Shown here: positions 53,301-63,800 of the stretch, one piece after another | Numbering within the stretch: position 1 is the stretch's first letter | How the letters are laid out: each line of letters opens with the position of its first letter | Assembly: GCA_017312345.1 (NCBI GenBank) | Contig: BLAA01000001.1 | Span: forward strand, 1,240,001-1,304,000 | Length of the DNA: 64,000 nucleotides | Direction of reading: 5' to 3' | Source: Candidatus Denitrolinea symbiosum | Lineage (GTDB): Bacteria; Chloroflexota; Anaerolineae; Anaerolineales; Villigracilaceae | Notes under the pieces: generated by a model | The model's database searches: none | Told to the model about the DNA's origin: nothing | What the model saw: the letters and a program-made list of their open reading frames with translations, nothing else | Translations under genes and position numbers: made by a program

Positions 53301-54321
53301 ATATTCAAGTGTGCAGGCTGAGGAGCAAAAGCGATTAATTGAGAACTACGATGAGCATGTTTACGATGAAACCGAGGCATATCTGACCTTCCAAGGTTTT
53401 AGGGAAAGGATGTTGAAAGAGATCGCTAACTTTCACTCAGACAATACCACCTACCCAATCACACAAGCCTGGGATTCTCTGCGTGATCCTCTTGTTTTTG
53501 TGGATCCCGCAAAATATCTGGAAAGATTACGGGCAACCAGTTTATTTCCAGACGGTTTTCCGGAATCTTTGTTCTATCAGAAAACTGTCCAGCCGGAATT
53601 CACGCCTTATCTAGCAACCGTGGAAGAACAGGGTAAAAAATTCGAAATCATCAGTGACAGCGCAAACGGAGAAAAGGTTTATCCATATCTAAATCGACTA
53701 TTTCCCGATTATCTCAAAACATATTCCCGAGGTTATGATCTGGAAGGTAATGAAGTTTTATCGCCAGACACATCTACAGAGTTAATCTATAAGCAGTACA
53801 AATTACTGGTCCCTCAGGCGGAAATATTTACCACATATATTCCGCGCCCCCAGTTCTTTTATGATGTCTTGTATCCGTCCTTGACGGAGAATTTCACTGA
53901 GCGCTGGATTCAAAATGTAATCTTCAACGGTAAAGACTGGAAAAGCATAAAAAGCAGCTATGGCTTTGAACCACTTCAAGATTTCAATATGTACAAAAAA
54001 TTGTACGAATTATTTGATTTGTTCTATCTCAGGGAAAGAACTCTATATTGTATTGATGTCAAAGCATGGAGTCTGGCATCTGGGAATCGTCTCTCACAAA
54101 AGACGTTGGAAAAAGCACAGAAAAAGCTGAATGCAATCGCCAAAGGATATCCGGAATTCTCCGCAGTAAGGGGATTGCTTCTAAACTTACACGCTTTGGA
54201 AGAAAAAAACCATCAATACTCACCAACACTGTTTTCGGGAAACCTGATCTATTTCAATGATTATCGTTTTCCAGTTGAATCCAGTATTTTAAGAAGTTTC
54301 CTGTTCCAAAAGGAGAAGTAA
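50368..54321 (+). CDS. Unrecognised giant SF2-helicase-like ATPase
   Basis: A 1,317-residue protein that no family name fits from memory. Helicase-like motifs are readable: Walker A LINYGTGSGKTHQL (45-51), motif Ia VGIYVAPLREHLQV, Walker B FIVAFDEQEDGY (about 275), motif III VFLISATGG (about 610), motif V-like FFISAYQSASKGLNP (about 829) and motif VI ILQAIGRTERRDFPHQ (about 925). A ~150-residue helical insertion lies between Ia and II, and ~300 residues separate II and III. The ~390 residues after motif VI have no motif I can name. It is AT-rich, starts 170 bases after the WYL gene, and its stop is 1 base before the next gene. A DNA- or RNA-unwinding role in a defence pair is inferred. Confidence 0.8.
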   Translation: MKNKSSSIPKETEEGPRTRIINSYLEIIDNGIRENRPSIKLINYGTGSGKTHQLFQAICETINKYPDMQIVGIYVAPLREHLQVPTLIESQYPEIAVYPINSLEMKTTEDSIKAYKKWIPAILANKGFWKKSAKNNSWEKEQEARQNLSNAKKAISRLEYIKKSDFGNHEFKQVEITDAMRDLNNCIENFLEFVVKYKSDEKDWPIECVNLIAIFFPLHLLREKSGILMLTYDKFETLVPYFNRSGENWVKKNDYLDKYITKHTDSNRKFIVAFDEQEDGYQIMLKHKIDIISPKKLAINNALSSIKREFSVLFSAANDENRQFLNFIENNPGAFYELQEFSEKGKVIDPGLQKFIPTYNRLTVEEGNSIKFLTKVIELNKGLQKSFAEIAGTFDDYGEDNPILLNFEVLARVFSKFENNRSLLIPQALYSKISEELMNIFAYNNLYIYNIEPLKKLFLTRSSGGHVHIAEDDAAENPSVAELIYAILAIRLQIKTINEFLENVLDAEDSQSRSLDIWSEQIDKAQKASEEGALQNHPIKYLNRAYVYQSYKSIINIMEIARYQFPTNNLINQSLREVSIGSTAIMTSPERRIDSMLANNGNVVFLISATGGVVGDLSTSYDMRYLEDALRNESGDSSFEAMNEQEIQLCEEIRTYRQSKRKVIAGFFSESLSSFPNSDTREILTVFDKLVLKDFIESIGNEGRSGLGIYKVQELQNFVRYLFYLFEDDEIQETIAFTQTIRWIKQLINFCEKLHHANFIVEASNENPNVYFFQLRHAKYQSALRIKIVLYEASFNSLYYNKTTGKTYLDELVEEDGQKVFFISAYQSASKGLNPIITNKKEEKKDFDSLVLLMDSYYTAMGPALYKAQDAGHAVTAFHFSLMKSIVHLGDSNLEIKDFNKYLSQPEAREFQDQQHQILLGKGILQAIGRTERRDFPHQVVKIFINEETRKNLVNFYRYLNKDEPNEIRKLSVNNYEVYSSVQAEEQKRLIENYDEHVYDETEAYLTFQGFRERMLKEIANFHSDNTTYPITQAWDSLRDPLVFVDPAKYLERLRATSLFPDGFPESLFYQKTVQPEFTPYLATVEEQGKKFEIISDSANGEKVYPYLNRLFPDYLKTYSRGYDLEGNEVLSPDTSTELIYKQYKLLVPQAEIFTTYIPRPQFFYDVLYPSLTENFTERWIQNVIFNGKDWKSIKSSYGFEPLQDFNMYKKLYELFDLFYLRERTLYCIDVKAWSLASGNRLSQKTLEKAQKKLNAIAKGYPEFSAVRGLLLNLHALEEKNHQYSPTLFSGNLIYFNDYRFPVESSILRSFLFQKEK

Positions 54322-54322
54322 C

Positions 54323-56665
54323 ATGATCAATCTCACTAATGCTCTCTCGGATATATCCAGAACAAATCAAATTAAGATCATACAATCCCATGAAGAAGTT
54401 GCAGAGAAGCTGTTTCAGTATCTCTACAAATCAGGCAAGGGTATCGAATACTTTAGTATCAAAGGGTGGTATGCCAAAGAAGACCGCCCCAGGAATGACA
54501 AGCAGGCATCCGATTCCTTTTTTAGGAAACGACATAAGAATATCAAGCAAGAAATTCAAAAGAGGCTTGCCGAGTATGGGGAAAAACCTGATTTATCGAG
54601 TATTCAATATTTTCTCTCGTATGCGGATGGCGCTAATTACGTATTCTTTCTATCTCCAAACAACACCCACTCAGGATGGAAACAGCTATTTTCCGAAAAA
54701 TGGGGTACGAGTAATCGAGAAAGAATTTTTAATTTGGTCTTCAAGTTTTACATCTTATCTCAAGGATTGCCATCTGAAACGATTAATGGATTCGAGGAAC
54801 TTCTTCTCGTTCATTCCAAAAATCTGAGTGAGAAGAAAGGCGCCCTTTTGGTTTGGGGTCAAAACTTATTTGTTAAGTACAACCATCACAGAGTATTGAC
54901 ATTAACACTTTCACGAAGAAGCATGCGGTTTTTACCCAAAGATCAATACAGCATCATGGACGGCGACGATATTGGGGAATTGTTGGTCCATAAAAAGATT
55001 AATTATTATTTTGAACGCAAGCGAGACGCGCGAAGCGCAAACTCAATTATGTTTATGCGGTTCGACTCCAAAGACGAAAATTATGAAAAATTTAAACAAA
55101 CTCAACTTTACCACCATCACAACCTCATATCGAAACTTGAGGGGTTTTTAGAAGAGTGCAACATAACTTTTACCCCTCTTCATTTTCAAGCAAACTTCTA
55201 TCTGGAAAATCCTTTCATAAAAAATATTGAAGCAGTTCAATCGCTGGAGTTTATCAATAATACCGGTCATGATTTGACTGAGATCAACAAAAAGTTTCTG
55301 ACAAACCTCCTGAAATATCAGGGCGTACAGATGTTGACTTTCTATAATGATGGAAAATCCATTAGTAAATATTCCCTTGTAGAAGGAGAAGATGATCTTT
55401 GTTGGGAAATTTCGGAATGCGTTCCCTGGTCAGATGTTGTGTTGGACAGGAATAAGAATTATTTGGTTTTCAATCGACAATTCGATGAAGAATCCGGTTC
55501 TATGGCATATCAGCGAGAGGATGGGCTCTGGACTCCTTCCTCAGATATAAGTGAAAAAACGAAAGTAGATTTCTACTCACAGCTAAAAAGAAGATTCAAC
55601 TATCTCGACTCGGGAGAATTCTTTAGCACTCAAGGAATAAACTTATCGAAATTCTGGGCGGTAAGGGATTCTGATGGCGAAGATACTGACGATACCACTC
55701 CTGTGCTTGTATACAATCACATTCAAAAGAAAGTTGATAGAGATACTTTATTTGAAGATGCCAAAGGTTTTACTTCTGGGCGGTATTTAGACACAGACGA
55801 TTTAATAGTTGCCTATATATCTGGGCAAGACGATATAAGTTTATTGAAAAGATTTATTGAAAAACATAACATAAAAATTACCCCTGAATTTCAGAAAGTA
55901 TTGATTGAGCTTGGAATTAAGAATTGGATCAAAGAGAGCATAGGAAATCCTGACGCTGGCTTGCCTGTTGACTCTCAGGCTTTTTCCGAAAAACATTTCT
56001 TCACCATTTATGTGCGCAGTCCAAGAAACCAGGAAACAAAAACTGTTGCAGTAGAATTTGTTTACAGAAACGGATTCATATATATCAAGGATATAATGCG
56101 CGATCCCAGAAAAGTAATGAGCCGTTTTCCATTTCTGAAAACAAGGAAAAACCAGCCAAATATTCTGATGAACGATCAGGAGTATTTTGTCGATGAAGAT
56201 AGCCAAATCTACATTAATTGCTATACGGACGACAACTATACGCCGACATTAATTGGTCGAACCGACATCCTCCAAAACTTGGCAGATAGGACATTGGAGG
56301 TCAACAGACAAACAAAAGAAGAAAATAGCAGCAGGCTATTGCCGTTGGTGTCCTACTACAATGGAGACATTAAGCCGGCAAACCGAATACAAAATATGAT
56401 ATGTTTCGACCTGAAGAACGAAACATTTATCCAATACTATGTACCTTCTGGAAAAGGTCTTGAGCGCACGATCAAAAGAGGTTTTAGGGTTTATCATTTG
56501 ATCGGGAAGACTTACGATAAACAAGATATTCCTACATCTAACTTAATCAATCATCCGATTACTGCCTTGCATTTCAGCACATTAACTCAAAACATTCTGA
56601 AAATTAACGAGAACAGTCAATCTTCACTATTACAAAAAGTAGCCAAAGTATTGGTGGAGAATTAG
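54323..56665 (+). CDS. Unrecognised 780-residue partner of the giant ATPase
   Basis: A 780-residue soluble protein starting 1 base after the upstream stop, with AAAGGAG inside the upstream gene's end. No helicase, nuclease or methylase motif is obvious. It is beta-rich with evenly spaced Tyr/Phe. Stretches such as YHHHNLISKLEGFLEECNITFTPLHF and FTIYVRSPRNQETKTVAVEFVYRNGFIYIKD are reminiscent of Argonaute/PIWI-type or RNase H-like layouts. The C-terminal NHPITALHFSTLTQNILKINEN could be the last helix of such a fold. A short Asp/Glu-rich loop (DSDGEDTDDTTP) lies in the middle. The PIWI idea is only a guess and no catalytic DEDx set is visible. The 1:1 coupling with the ATPase suggests an effector-motor complex. 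Confidence 0.7.
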   Translation: MINLTNALSDISRTNQIKIIQSHEEVAEKLFQYLYKSGKGIEYFSIKGWYAKEDRPRNDKQASDSFFRKRHKNIKQEIQKRLAEYGEKPDLSSIQYFLSYADGANYVFFLSPNNTHSGWKQLFSEKWGTSNRERIFNLVFKFYILSQGLPSETINGFEELLLVHSKNLSEKKGALLVWGQNLFVKYNHHRVLTLTLSRRSMRFLPKDQYSIMDGDDIGELLVHKKINYYFERKRDARSANSIMFMRFDSKDENYEKFKQTQLYHHHNLISKLEGFLEECNITFTPLHFQANFYLENPFIKNIEAVQSLEFINNTGHDLTEINKKFLTNLLKYQGVQMLTFYNDGKSISKYSLVEGEDDLCWEISECVPWSDVVLDRNKNYLVFNRQFDEESGSMAYQREDGLWTPSSDISEKTKVDFYSQLKRRFNYLDSGEFFSTQGINLSKFWAVRDSDGEDTDDTTPVLVYNHIQKKVDRDTLFEDAKGFTSGRYLDTDDLIVAYISGQDDISLLKRFIEKHNIKITPEFQKVLIELGIKNWIKESIGNPDAGLPVDSQAFSEKHFFTIYVRSPRNQETKTVAVEFVYRNGFIYIKDIMRDPRKVMSRFPFLKTRKNQPNILMNDQEYFVDEDSQIYINCYTDDNYTPTLIGRTDILQNLADRTLEVNRQTKEENSSRLLPLVSYYNGDIKPANRIQNMICFDLKNETFIQYYVPSGKGLERTIKRGFRVYHLIGKTYDKQDIPTSNLINHPITALHFSTLTQNILKINENSQSSLLQKVAKVLVEN

Positions 56666-56743
56666 GAAAATACCTTTACCTAGTCTGCCAAAACATGCAT
56701 CTGGAAAGCGCATTTTCACGGATGTCTTTAGTCAAAAAGCTTT

Positions 56744-56904
56744 CCTAGCAGGCTGTCGGAGAGCAACAAAAACTGCTCAAATGGCTGGCTTGGGATTGCC
56801 AAATCCAAACATAAACAGGGCAAAAGACCGCTGGAAATTGCCAGATTTGGCAATCTGGCAAAGCAGAAAGGCAACCTTTTAGGGTTCTCCGACAAACTGC
56901 TAGG
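56744..56904. mobile_element. MITE-like element with 19-bp imperfect terminal inverted repeats
   Basis: CCTAGCAGGCTGTCGGAGA at 56744-56762 and TCTCCGACAAACTGCTAGG at 56886-56904 are complementary at 17 of 19 positions. They enclose ~120 bp with an internal hairpin (GCCAGATTTGGC). No transposase is present, so this would be a non-autonomous miniature IS. A target duplication is not clear. It sits between the AT-rich pair and the SNF2/GHKL operon and marks a module boundary. Confidence 0.6.
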
Positions 56905-57289
56905 CGGCATTAATATTCCCTTCTTCCTTCTATTTCTGCCATTAGACATATTTCCTGATCCGGGCTTCATCCATACTAAACGTGCCGACACAGTATTCTC
57001 TCGCCTGTATGTGACGCTTCTATTTGCGCCACTTTTCAACTTTTGTACTATTGGAAAATCACTCAGCTAAAGTATTTCTATCTGTTATGTGTATTTGCAT
57101 AATTGACACACTATTGCCTGACGTATTCCTGTTTTTCTTTAGATATCCAAAATTGATATTTCAGACCGAACACAAGTGATACTTTTGATCGGAAGTAGTT
57201 TTATAAGTTAGTATAAAATCTCTAGGTTATGCTAAACTTATGCCCAGGTTTAGGAAATTTCAACTAGATCAGGAAGTTTCGTTATCACT
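56905..57289. other. 385-bp AT-rich intergenic region upstream of the SNF2 gene
   Basis: No ORF is convincing here. A weak inverted repeat CTAAAC-n10-GTTTAG lies at 57232-57253 close to the start codon, and TATAAA occurs at 57212-57217. These may be the promoter and operator of the SNF2/GHKL operon but the match to consensus is poor. Confidence 0.35.
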
Positions 57290-60200
57290 ATGGCTAAATT
57301 AGAAGACCTGAAACGCAATACGCAAGTCAAAGGGCTGGTCCCCTCGGGGACCGTCACCATTTTAAACGTGCAAAGTCACGGACCAGACGTATTCGAGGTC
57401 ACGTATCGCGATGTGAACGGGAAGGATAATAGCGAACTCCTTTTCCGTGACCGCGAGGCTGACCTCGAGGTAATCGAGGCCGGCACACCTTGGGCTTTCG
57501 ATAGTGATGGGGAATTGTTCCGCCTGGTGTCTGAAGCTTATCGCATTCGCATGGCCTATCTGTTCGACCCGTGGATGGCTGTGCACCTTTCCCAAGTAGA
57601 ACCCTTACCCCACCAAATCACAGCTGTATATGGCGAAATGCTGCCGCGCCAGCCACTCCGTTTTTTACTGGCAGATGACCCCGGCGCTGGCAAGACCATC
57701 ATGACGGGGTTGTTCATCAAGGAATTGATGTTGCGAGGGGACTTGCAACGCTGTCTGATCGTGGTTCCGGGCAACCTTGTCGAGCAGTGGCAGGATGAAC
57801 TCTATCAAAAGTTCCAACTGGATTTTGAGCTTCTCACCAATGATCGCATCAACGGAGCGCGGACAGGAAATGCGTTAGCAGAAATGCCTTTGGTAGTGGC
57901 TCGCCTGGACAAGCTCAGCCGTGACGAAGAACTGCAGAAGAAGCTGGCGCAGACCGATTGGGACCTGGTTGTGATGGATGAGTCTCACAAGTGCTCTGCA
58001 TCTGTCTTTGGCGGCGAGATCAAGTACACCAAGCGTTATCACTTGGCGGAATTGCTTTCCCAGCGGACGAGGCATCTATTGATGCTGACCGCCACACCGC
58101 ACAACGGCAAAGAAGAAGATTTTCAACTCTTCATGGCACTGATCGACCCGGACCGCTTCGAAGGCAAATACCGCGAAGGCACGCATGAAGCCGATGCGTC
58201 CGATTTGATGCGCAGATTGGTCAAAGAGAAATTGCTGAAATTCGACGGCACTCCTCTTTTCCCAGAACGTCGCGCATACACCGTAACGTATGAATTGTCC
58301 GAACTGGAAGCGGCCTTGTACGAGCAGGTGACCAGCTACGTGCGGGAGGAGTTCAATCGCGCAGAAAAACTTGACAAGGACCGGAAAGGAACCGTCGGCT
58401 TTGCTCTCACTGTTTTGCAGCGCCGGCTGGCGTCCAGCCCTGAAGCGATTTATCAATCCTTACATCGCAGGCGGGAACGTCTGGAAACACGTTTGCGTGA
58501 AGAGAAGTTGATGAAACGCGGACGGGATGTGGACATTACCGAAGACACATTCAAGGATATACCGAAATTTTCCGAGGAAGATTATGAAGATTTCGATGAT
58601 GCTCCTGAAACAGAAAACGAACAGACAGAGGAACAGGTCAGCGATTCAGCCAGTGCCGCGCGTACGATCGCTGAATTGGAGCTGGAAATTGATCACTTGG
58701 CGGAATTGGAGAAACTCGCCGATAAAGTCCGTCGTAGCGGGCAGGATCGCAAGTGGACGGAACTATCCAAGCTTTTGCAGGACCAGGCAGAGATGTTCGA
58801 TGCGGATGGGCGCCGCCGTAAGCTGGTCATCTTTTCTGAGCATCGTGACACCCTCAATTACCTGACAGACAAGATTCGCACCTTGCTGGGAAAACACGAG
58901 GCCGTGGTTTCCATTCATGGTGGAATTGATCGCGACAAGCGTCGTGCGATTCAGGCATCCTTTGTGCAGGATAAGGATGTAATTGTATTGGTGGCCACAG
59001 ATGCGGCCGGCGAAGGTATCAACCTGCAACGTGCCCACCTGATGATCAACTATGACCTGCCGTGGAATCCAACCCGTCTGGAACAGCGCTTTGGACGCAT
59101 TCACCGCATCGGCCAAACCGAAGTCTGCCACTTGTGGAATCTGGTTTCCGATCAGACCCGCGAAGGCGAAGTGTATATTCGATTACTGCAAAAGATAGAA
59201 GAGCAGCGCAAGGCATTGATGAGCGATGGTGTCTTTGATATATTGGGAAAACTCTTCCGCGAGACTAGTTTGCGTCAGTTATTGATGGAAGCCATTCGCT
59301 ATGGCGATCAACCCGAAGTCAAAGCGCGTTTATTCCAGGCAGTGGACAATCTTGCTGACCAGGAACACGTGCGCGAGTTGCTCGAGGAACGCTCGCTAGC
59401 GCAGGACACATTGGATGTAACCAATGTCCGCCGAATCCGCGAGGACTTTGAACGGGCTCAGGCGCGTCGCTTGCAACCACACTTCATTGCTGGATTCTTC
59501 AAAGCCGCGTTCGAGCACCTCGGTGGGACGATGCACGCGCGTGAACCTTTGCGATTTGAGATCACCCATGTGCCGGCGCCGATTCGCAATCGTGCCAGCA
59601 CCTTCGGAAGAGGTACAGTGCTCAATAAATATGAACGGGTCACGTTTAACAAGGAAGCCATCCATCAACCTGGCAAAGTGACAGCCGAATTTCTCTGCCC
59701 TGGCAATCCGTTGATGGACGCGGTGACAGACCTGATCCTGGAGCGGTATCGAGGATTATTGCGTCAAGGCGCGATCCTGGTGGACCCAACGGACATGGGA
59801 GAAGAGCCTCGGGTGTTGTATTATCTCGAACACGCGATAAAGGATGCCCGTCCAGCAAAGATCGGCGAACGACGCGTGATCTCGAAGCAGATGCAATTCG
59901 TTGAGATCAACTCCAAAGGTGAGGCAAAGTCTGCGGGACCAGCCCCCTTCCACAATTATTTACCATTGGAGGAAACATCCAAACCGCTGATCGAGTCCGT
60001 ACTGGAGACGGACTGGCTGCGAGGTGATCTTGAGTCAAGCATCCGCACTTACGCAGCCCAAACCCTTGTGCCTCAACACCTGCAAGAGGTGAAGTCGCGA
60101 CGGGAAGAAAGCATCCTCAAAACCGAGGCGGCTGTGAAGGATCGTCTGACGAAAGAAATCACCTATTGGGATAATCGTGCCGCGGAGCTCATAGCGCAGG

Positions 60201-60802
60201 AACAAGCTGGAAAAACCAACGCGCGCTTGAATTCGGATTTGGCGCGTCGGAGGGCAGACGAACTTGCAGCGCGTCTACAAAAACGGATGGAAGAATTGGA
60301 GCAGGAGCGCCATATCTCGGCTGCGCCGCCAGTCATCATGGGAGGTGCGCTGGTGATCCCGGCCGGCTTATTGGCAAAAATGCAGAACCGACCACCCAGC
60401 CTGTTTGCCCGGCAGACCAAAGCCGTGGAGTTGGCTGCCATGCGAGCGGTGATGGAGCATGAGCTCAAGCTGGGCTTCATTCCCAAAGACGTGAGCGCGG
60501 ACAAAGTTGGCTGGGACATCGAGTCGCAGGCCGGTGAAGGAAAGCTGCGCTTCATTGAAGTGAAGGGACGCGTAGAAGGCGCAAAAACTGTCACGGTCAC
60601 CAAGACAGAAATCCTTGCCGCGCTCAACAAGCCGGATGATTTTATCCTGGCAGTCGTGGAAGTATTGTTCGAGGGTGAAGCTGCCAAAGGTGGTGTACCC
60701 GGCTATCTCCACAAGCCTTTTCAACGCGAACCCGATTTTGCAGCGGTAAGTGTGAACTATGAATTGAAAGAATTATTGGTAAAAGGTGAGACGTCAAAAT
60801 GA
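57290..60802 (+). CDS. SNF2-family helicase with C-terminal DUF3883 domain (DrmD-like)
   Basis: A 1,170-residue helicase-related protein. Motif I is FLLADDPGAGKTIMTGLFIKEL (about 127-148), motif II is LVVMDESHKCS (DESH, about 230), motif III is LLMLTATPHNGKEEDF, motif V is VLVATDAAGEGINLQ and motif VI is RFGRIHRIGQ (about 602). An acidic low-complexity insert (EDYEDFDDAPETENEQTEEQ) lies between the two lobes. The last ~100 residues (GWDIESQAGEGKLRFIEVKGR...VTKTEILAALNKPDDFILAVVEV) are a DUF3883 domain with an ExK nuclease-like core. DISARM DrmD is the nearest familiar system protein, but no DISARM methylase or DrmABC is here. ATGA-coupled to the GHKL gene. Confidence 0.85.
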   Translation: MAKLEDLKRNTQVKGLVPSGTVTILNVQSHGPDVFEVTYRDVNGKDNSELLFRDREADLEVIEAGTPWAFDSDGELFRLVSEAYRIRMAYLFDPWMAVHLSQVEPLPHQITAVYGEMLPRQPLRFLLADDPGAGKTIMTGLFIKELMLRGDLQRCLIVVPGNLVEQWQDELYQKFQLDFELLTNDRINGARTGNALAEMPLVVARLDKLSRDEELQKKLAQTDWDLVVMDESHKCSASVFGGEIKYTKRYHLAELLSQRTRHLLMLTATPHNGKEEDFQLFMALIDPDRFEGKYREGTHEADASDLMRRLVKEKLLKFDGTPLFPERRAYTVTYELSELEAALYEQVTSYVREEFNRAEKLDKDRKGTVGFALTVLQRRLASSPEAIYQSLHRRRERLETRLREEKLMKRGRDVDITEDTFKDIPKFSEEDYEDFDDAPETENEQTEEQVSDSASAARTIAELELEIDHLAELEKLADKVRRSGQDRKWTELSKLLQDQAEMFDADGRRRKLVIFSEHRDTLNYLTDKIRTLLGKHEAVVSIHGGIDRDKRRAIQASFVQDKDVIVLVATDAAGEGINLQRAHLMINYDLPWNPTRLEQRFGRIHRIGQTEVCHLWNLVSDQTREGEVYIRLLQKIEEQRKALMSDGVFDILGKLFRETSLRQLLMEAIRYGDQPEVKARLFQAVDNLADQEHVRELLEERSLAQDTLDVTNVRRIREDFERAQARRLQPHFIAGFFKAAFEHLGGTMHAREPLRFEITHVPAPIRNRASTFGRGTVLNKYERVTFNKEAIHQPGKVTAEFLCPGNPLMDAVTDLILERYRGLLRQGAILVDPTDMGEEPRVLYYLEHAIKDARPAKIGERRVISKQMQFVEINSKGEAKSAGPAPFHNYLPLEETSKPLIESVLETDWLRGDLESSIRTYAAQTLVPQHLQEVKSRREESILKTEAAVKDRLTKEITYWDNRAAELIAQEQAGKTNARLNSDLARRRADELAARLQKRMEELEQERHISAAPPVIMGGALVIPAGLLAKMQNRPPSLFARQTKAVELAAMRAVMEHELKLGFIPKDVSADKVGWDIESQAGEGKLRFIEVKGRVEGAKTVTVTKTEILAALNKPDDFILAVVEVLFEGEAAKGGVPGYLHKPFQREPDFAAVSVNYELKELLVKGETSK

Positions 60803-63800
60803 CCGTCGTTAAGCCTAATTATTTTGATCCCATCCAGCAAAAGACAGCGAAACGCTGGCAGCAACTGGAAGCGGATCACGATCTAGCCGCACCCTGGCAT
60901 CAACTTTTCAAACAGGTGCAGAGTCCAAGGCATGTTCTGTCTGAGTTGCTGCAGAACGCCGATGATGCCGAGGCGACAGAAGTCTCTGTCCGAATTGAAA
61001 ATGGAATATTTTCCTTCATCCATAATGGCAAGGATTTTACCGATGAAGACTTTGCATCCTTGTGTCGCTTTGGTTATTCCAACAAAAGACTGCTCCGAAC
61101 CATTGGGTTTCGCGGCATCGGCTTTAAAAGCACCTTCAGCCTGGGAGATACAGTAGTACTTCGCAGCCCCACTCTTATAGTGGCATTTCACAAAAGGCAG
61201 TTTACGCTGCCCATATGGTCTGATGGAGAGACCACAAAGGATGGAACCACACAGATAATTGTCAAGATTCAGGATGATCAGCGCAAGAAGGAACTTGTAA
61301 ATAACATACAGGAGTGGCTGAGCAGCCCGTTTTCCCTCCTGTTTTTTAATCACATCCGCCACCTGAAACTTGGTGACCATGATCTACACTGGGACAAGTT
61401 CAAGAAAGGCCCTACTTCGGAGTCAGAGTGGATGTCTCTGCAAGGTGATCATGGACCAAATCTAGTGGTTCGGTCCGATGTTGAGCCATTTCCTGATGAT
61501 GCGTTGAAAGAAATTCGGGAGGAGCGCCTATTGGATATGGGGGAGACCACAGAACTTGCGCCCTGCAAAGTGGAGATTGTTCTCGGTGCACCCGGTCAAC
61601 TCTTCGTGGTTCTACCCACCGGGGTGAAGACCAGACTGCCTTTTGCTATTAATGCCCCATTCGTTCAGGATCCTGCACGTCTAAAAATCAAAGATCCCGG
61701 GATATCTTCGACAAACCGATGGTTGTTACACAGGATCGGGAAACTGGCCGCAGAGACAATGATCACATGGTTGGAACGGGAAAATTTGTCTGAGGAAGCC
61801 CGTGCCAAAGCATACGACCTGCTCCCCGCCGGTTTTCCAATGGATGATTCTTTGGAAAGCGCTTGTATGTCAGTCATCGAAGAATCCATTACAGATATAC
61901 TTCGTGAACGTGATTTTGTGTTATCGGATGGCGGAGCCCTTGAACCGTCAGGTCAATGCACAAGTGTACCAACAGTTATCAGGAACATCTGGACCGGCGA
62001 TCAGATTATCTCCATTCTAGGGAATAAGTTCTCTCAGCCCGTCCTGCTTTCAAACTATGTTGATGAGCAAAGCAGACAAAAACTTTATGATAGAAAAGCA
62101 ATAAAAGCCATCAATCAGGATGATTTTCAAAATATCCTGACAAATCAAACACCACCAAAGCCAACCAGCTGGGCTCCACTTTTAGAACTCTGGAATTTTA
62201 TTTCGCAACTGCCTTACACATGGAAAAACAAAAACCTGAATATTTTCCCTGTTCGCGGTCAGGATGTTCTCGTGTCCGCCAAAAATGTGGTCCGACTGGG
62301 TGAAAAGCGATTGCTTCAATCTGAAGAGGATTGGGATTTTCTTGCCAGGTATTTGTTGGTTCTTGATGTTAACTGGACCCGCTATTTAACTGAGCAGCGA
62401 AGAATTTCCGAGGAAAACAACGACAAGGAGTTGGCAGAGAAATCCGCCGCAGCTGAACAGTTATTGATTAATGCCGAGTTGGATAAACCAAGCAATGTCG
62501 ATAGCGTGATCGAGCGGACGGCTCTGGTTTTCTTTTCTGAAAACCAGCCCACATTGGATGAGTCAATTCGTATTGCACAGATCGCCGCGAAACTCAACGC
62601 AAAGATCGGGGCCAACTTTCGGTTTTGGACAAGAGATGGAAGGCTTTATTCCATCAATGATGTTCTTATGTTCGACGAGACCGGGAGGCTGGAAGAATTT
62701 ATTCCACCTCAGATACAGACGAGCGCCTTTCTACACAGTGAGTATTACGGCAACTTTGTTTCCTGCACGAAGAGGGAATGGTATGACTGGATTCGCTCCG
62801 GAATGGCGGGGATCAATACATTTCCATCCATCGAGAGCCAGACCAATCCTGTTTGGGGAGATAAGAATATCGAGAAGGAAGTCAAATCGCGCGGATACAT
62901 AGAACCGCTTTACTATCAATATAAAACCAGGCAATATGAGATCGAGGACTGGGATTTCGCCATCGAATACTGGGAACACTGGGAGGCATGTGTCCAGAAT
63001 GATCCCACATTCTGGGGCCGGCTGCTCGATCATTTACTCAATCAACGAAAAACGTGGGAGAGCGCCCTTAACGCGAGGGCTTTGCAAGTGGCAACCACCG
63101 GAAGCCGAAGAGTTATCACCACGATGCCCCTTGCGCCCACCTGGCTATTAAAACTACATGCCCTCCCATGCTTGCGTGACACACGCGGAAATTATCGCCA
63201 ACCAGCTGAATTGATGTTGCGTACTCCCGAAACCGAACCACTCATGGATGTTGAGTCGTTCGTGGACGCCCATCTGGATACCGAAGCATCGCGTCCGCTA
63301 CTGAAACTACTTGGAGTGCGCGATACGCCAAGTGGACCGCAACAGATCCTCGAGCGTTTACGTGCACTGGCACTGGCCACAAAGCCACCTCTTTTGGAAT
63401 TGACCAAATGGTACCAGCGCCTGGATGCACTGTTTGAGCACTGCTCCACGGTTGATCAGCAGGAGATGATTTCCGTTTTTCGAAACGAGGCATTGATCTT
63501 CACAGAGGATGGGACCTGGCAAACATCGGAGACAGTGTACATCATCGCTGACGAAAATGATGCGCCTGGCGCGGCGTTGATCCATTCTTCGATAGATCGC
63601 CTATCCTTGTGGAGAAGGATATATGTAAACGAGCGTCCGACAGTTGAACTTGCCATTCAATGGCTCAATCGTCTCCATTCCAATGAAAAACTCCCAACAG
63701 GTGACTCTCGTCGGGTGAAGGCATTGCTGGGACGGCACCCCACACGGATTCTCCGTGAGTGCGGACATTGGCTCAATCTGGCAGGTACATGGGTACCGTT

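Noticed and set aside
56728-57039. 103-residue minus-strand frame
   Set aside because: It crosses the MITE-like inverted repeats and has no ribosome site or recognisable domain.
57290-60802. DISARM locus
   Set aside because: The SNF2 gene is DrmD-like, but DrmA, DrmB, DrmC and a DISARM methylase are absent from the window.
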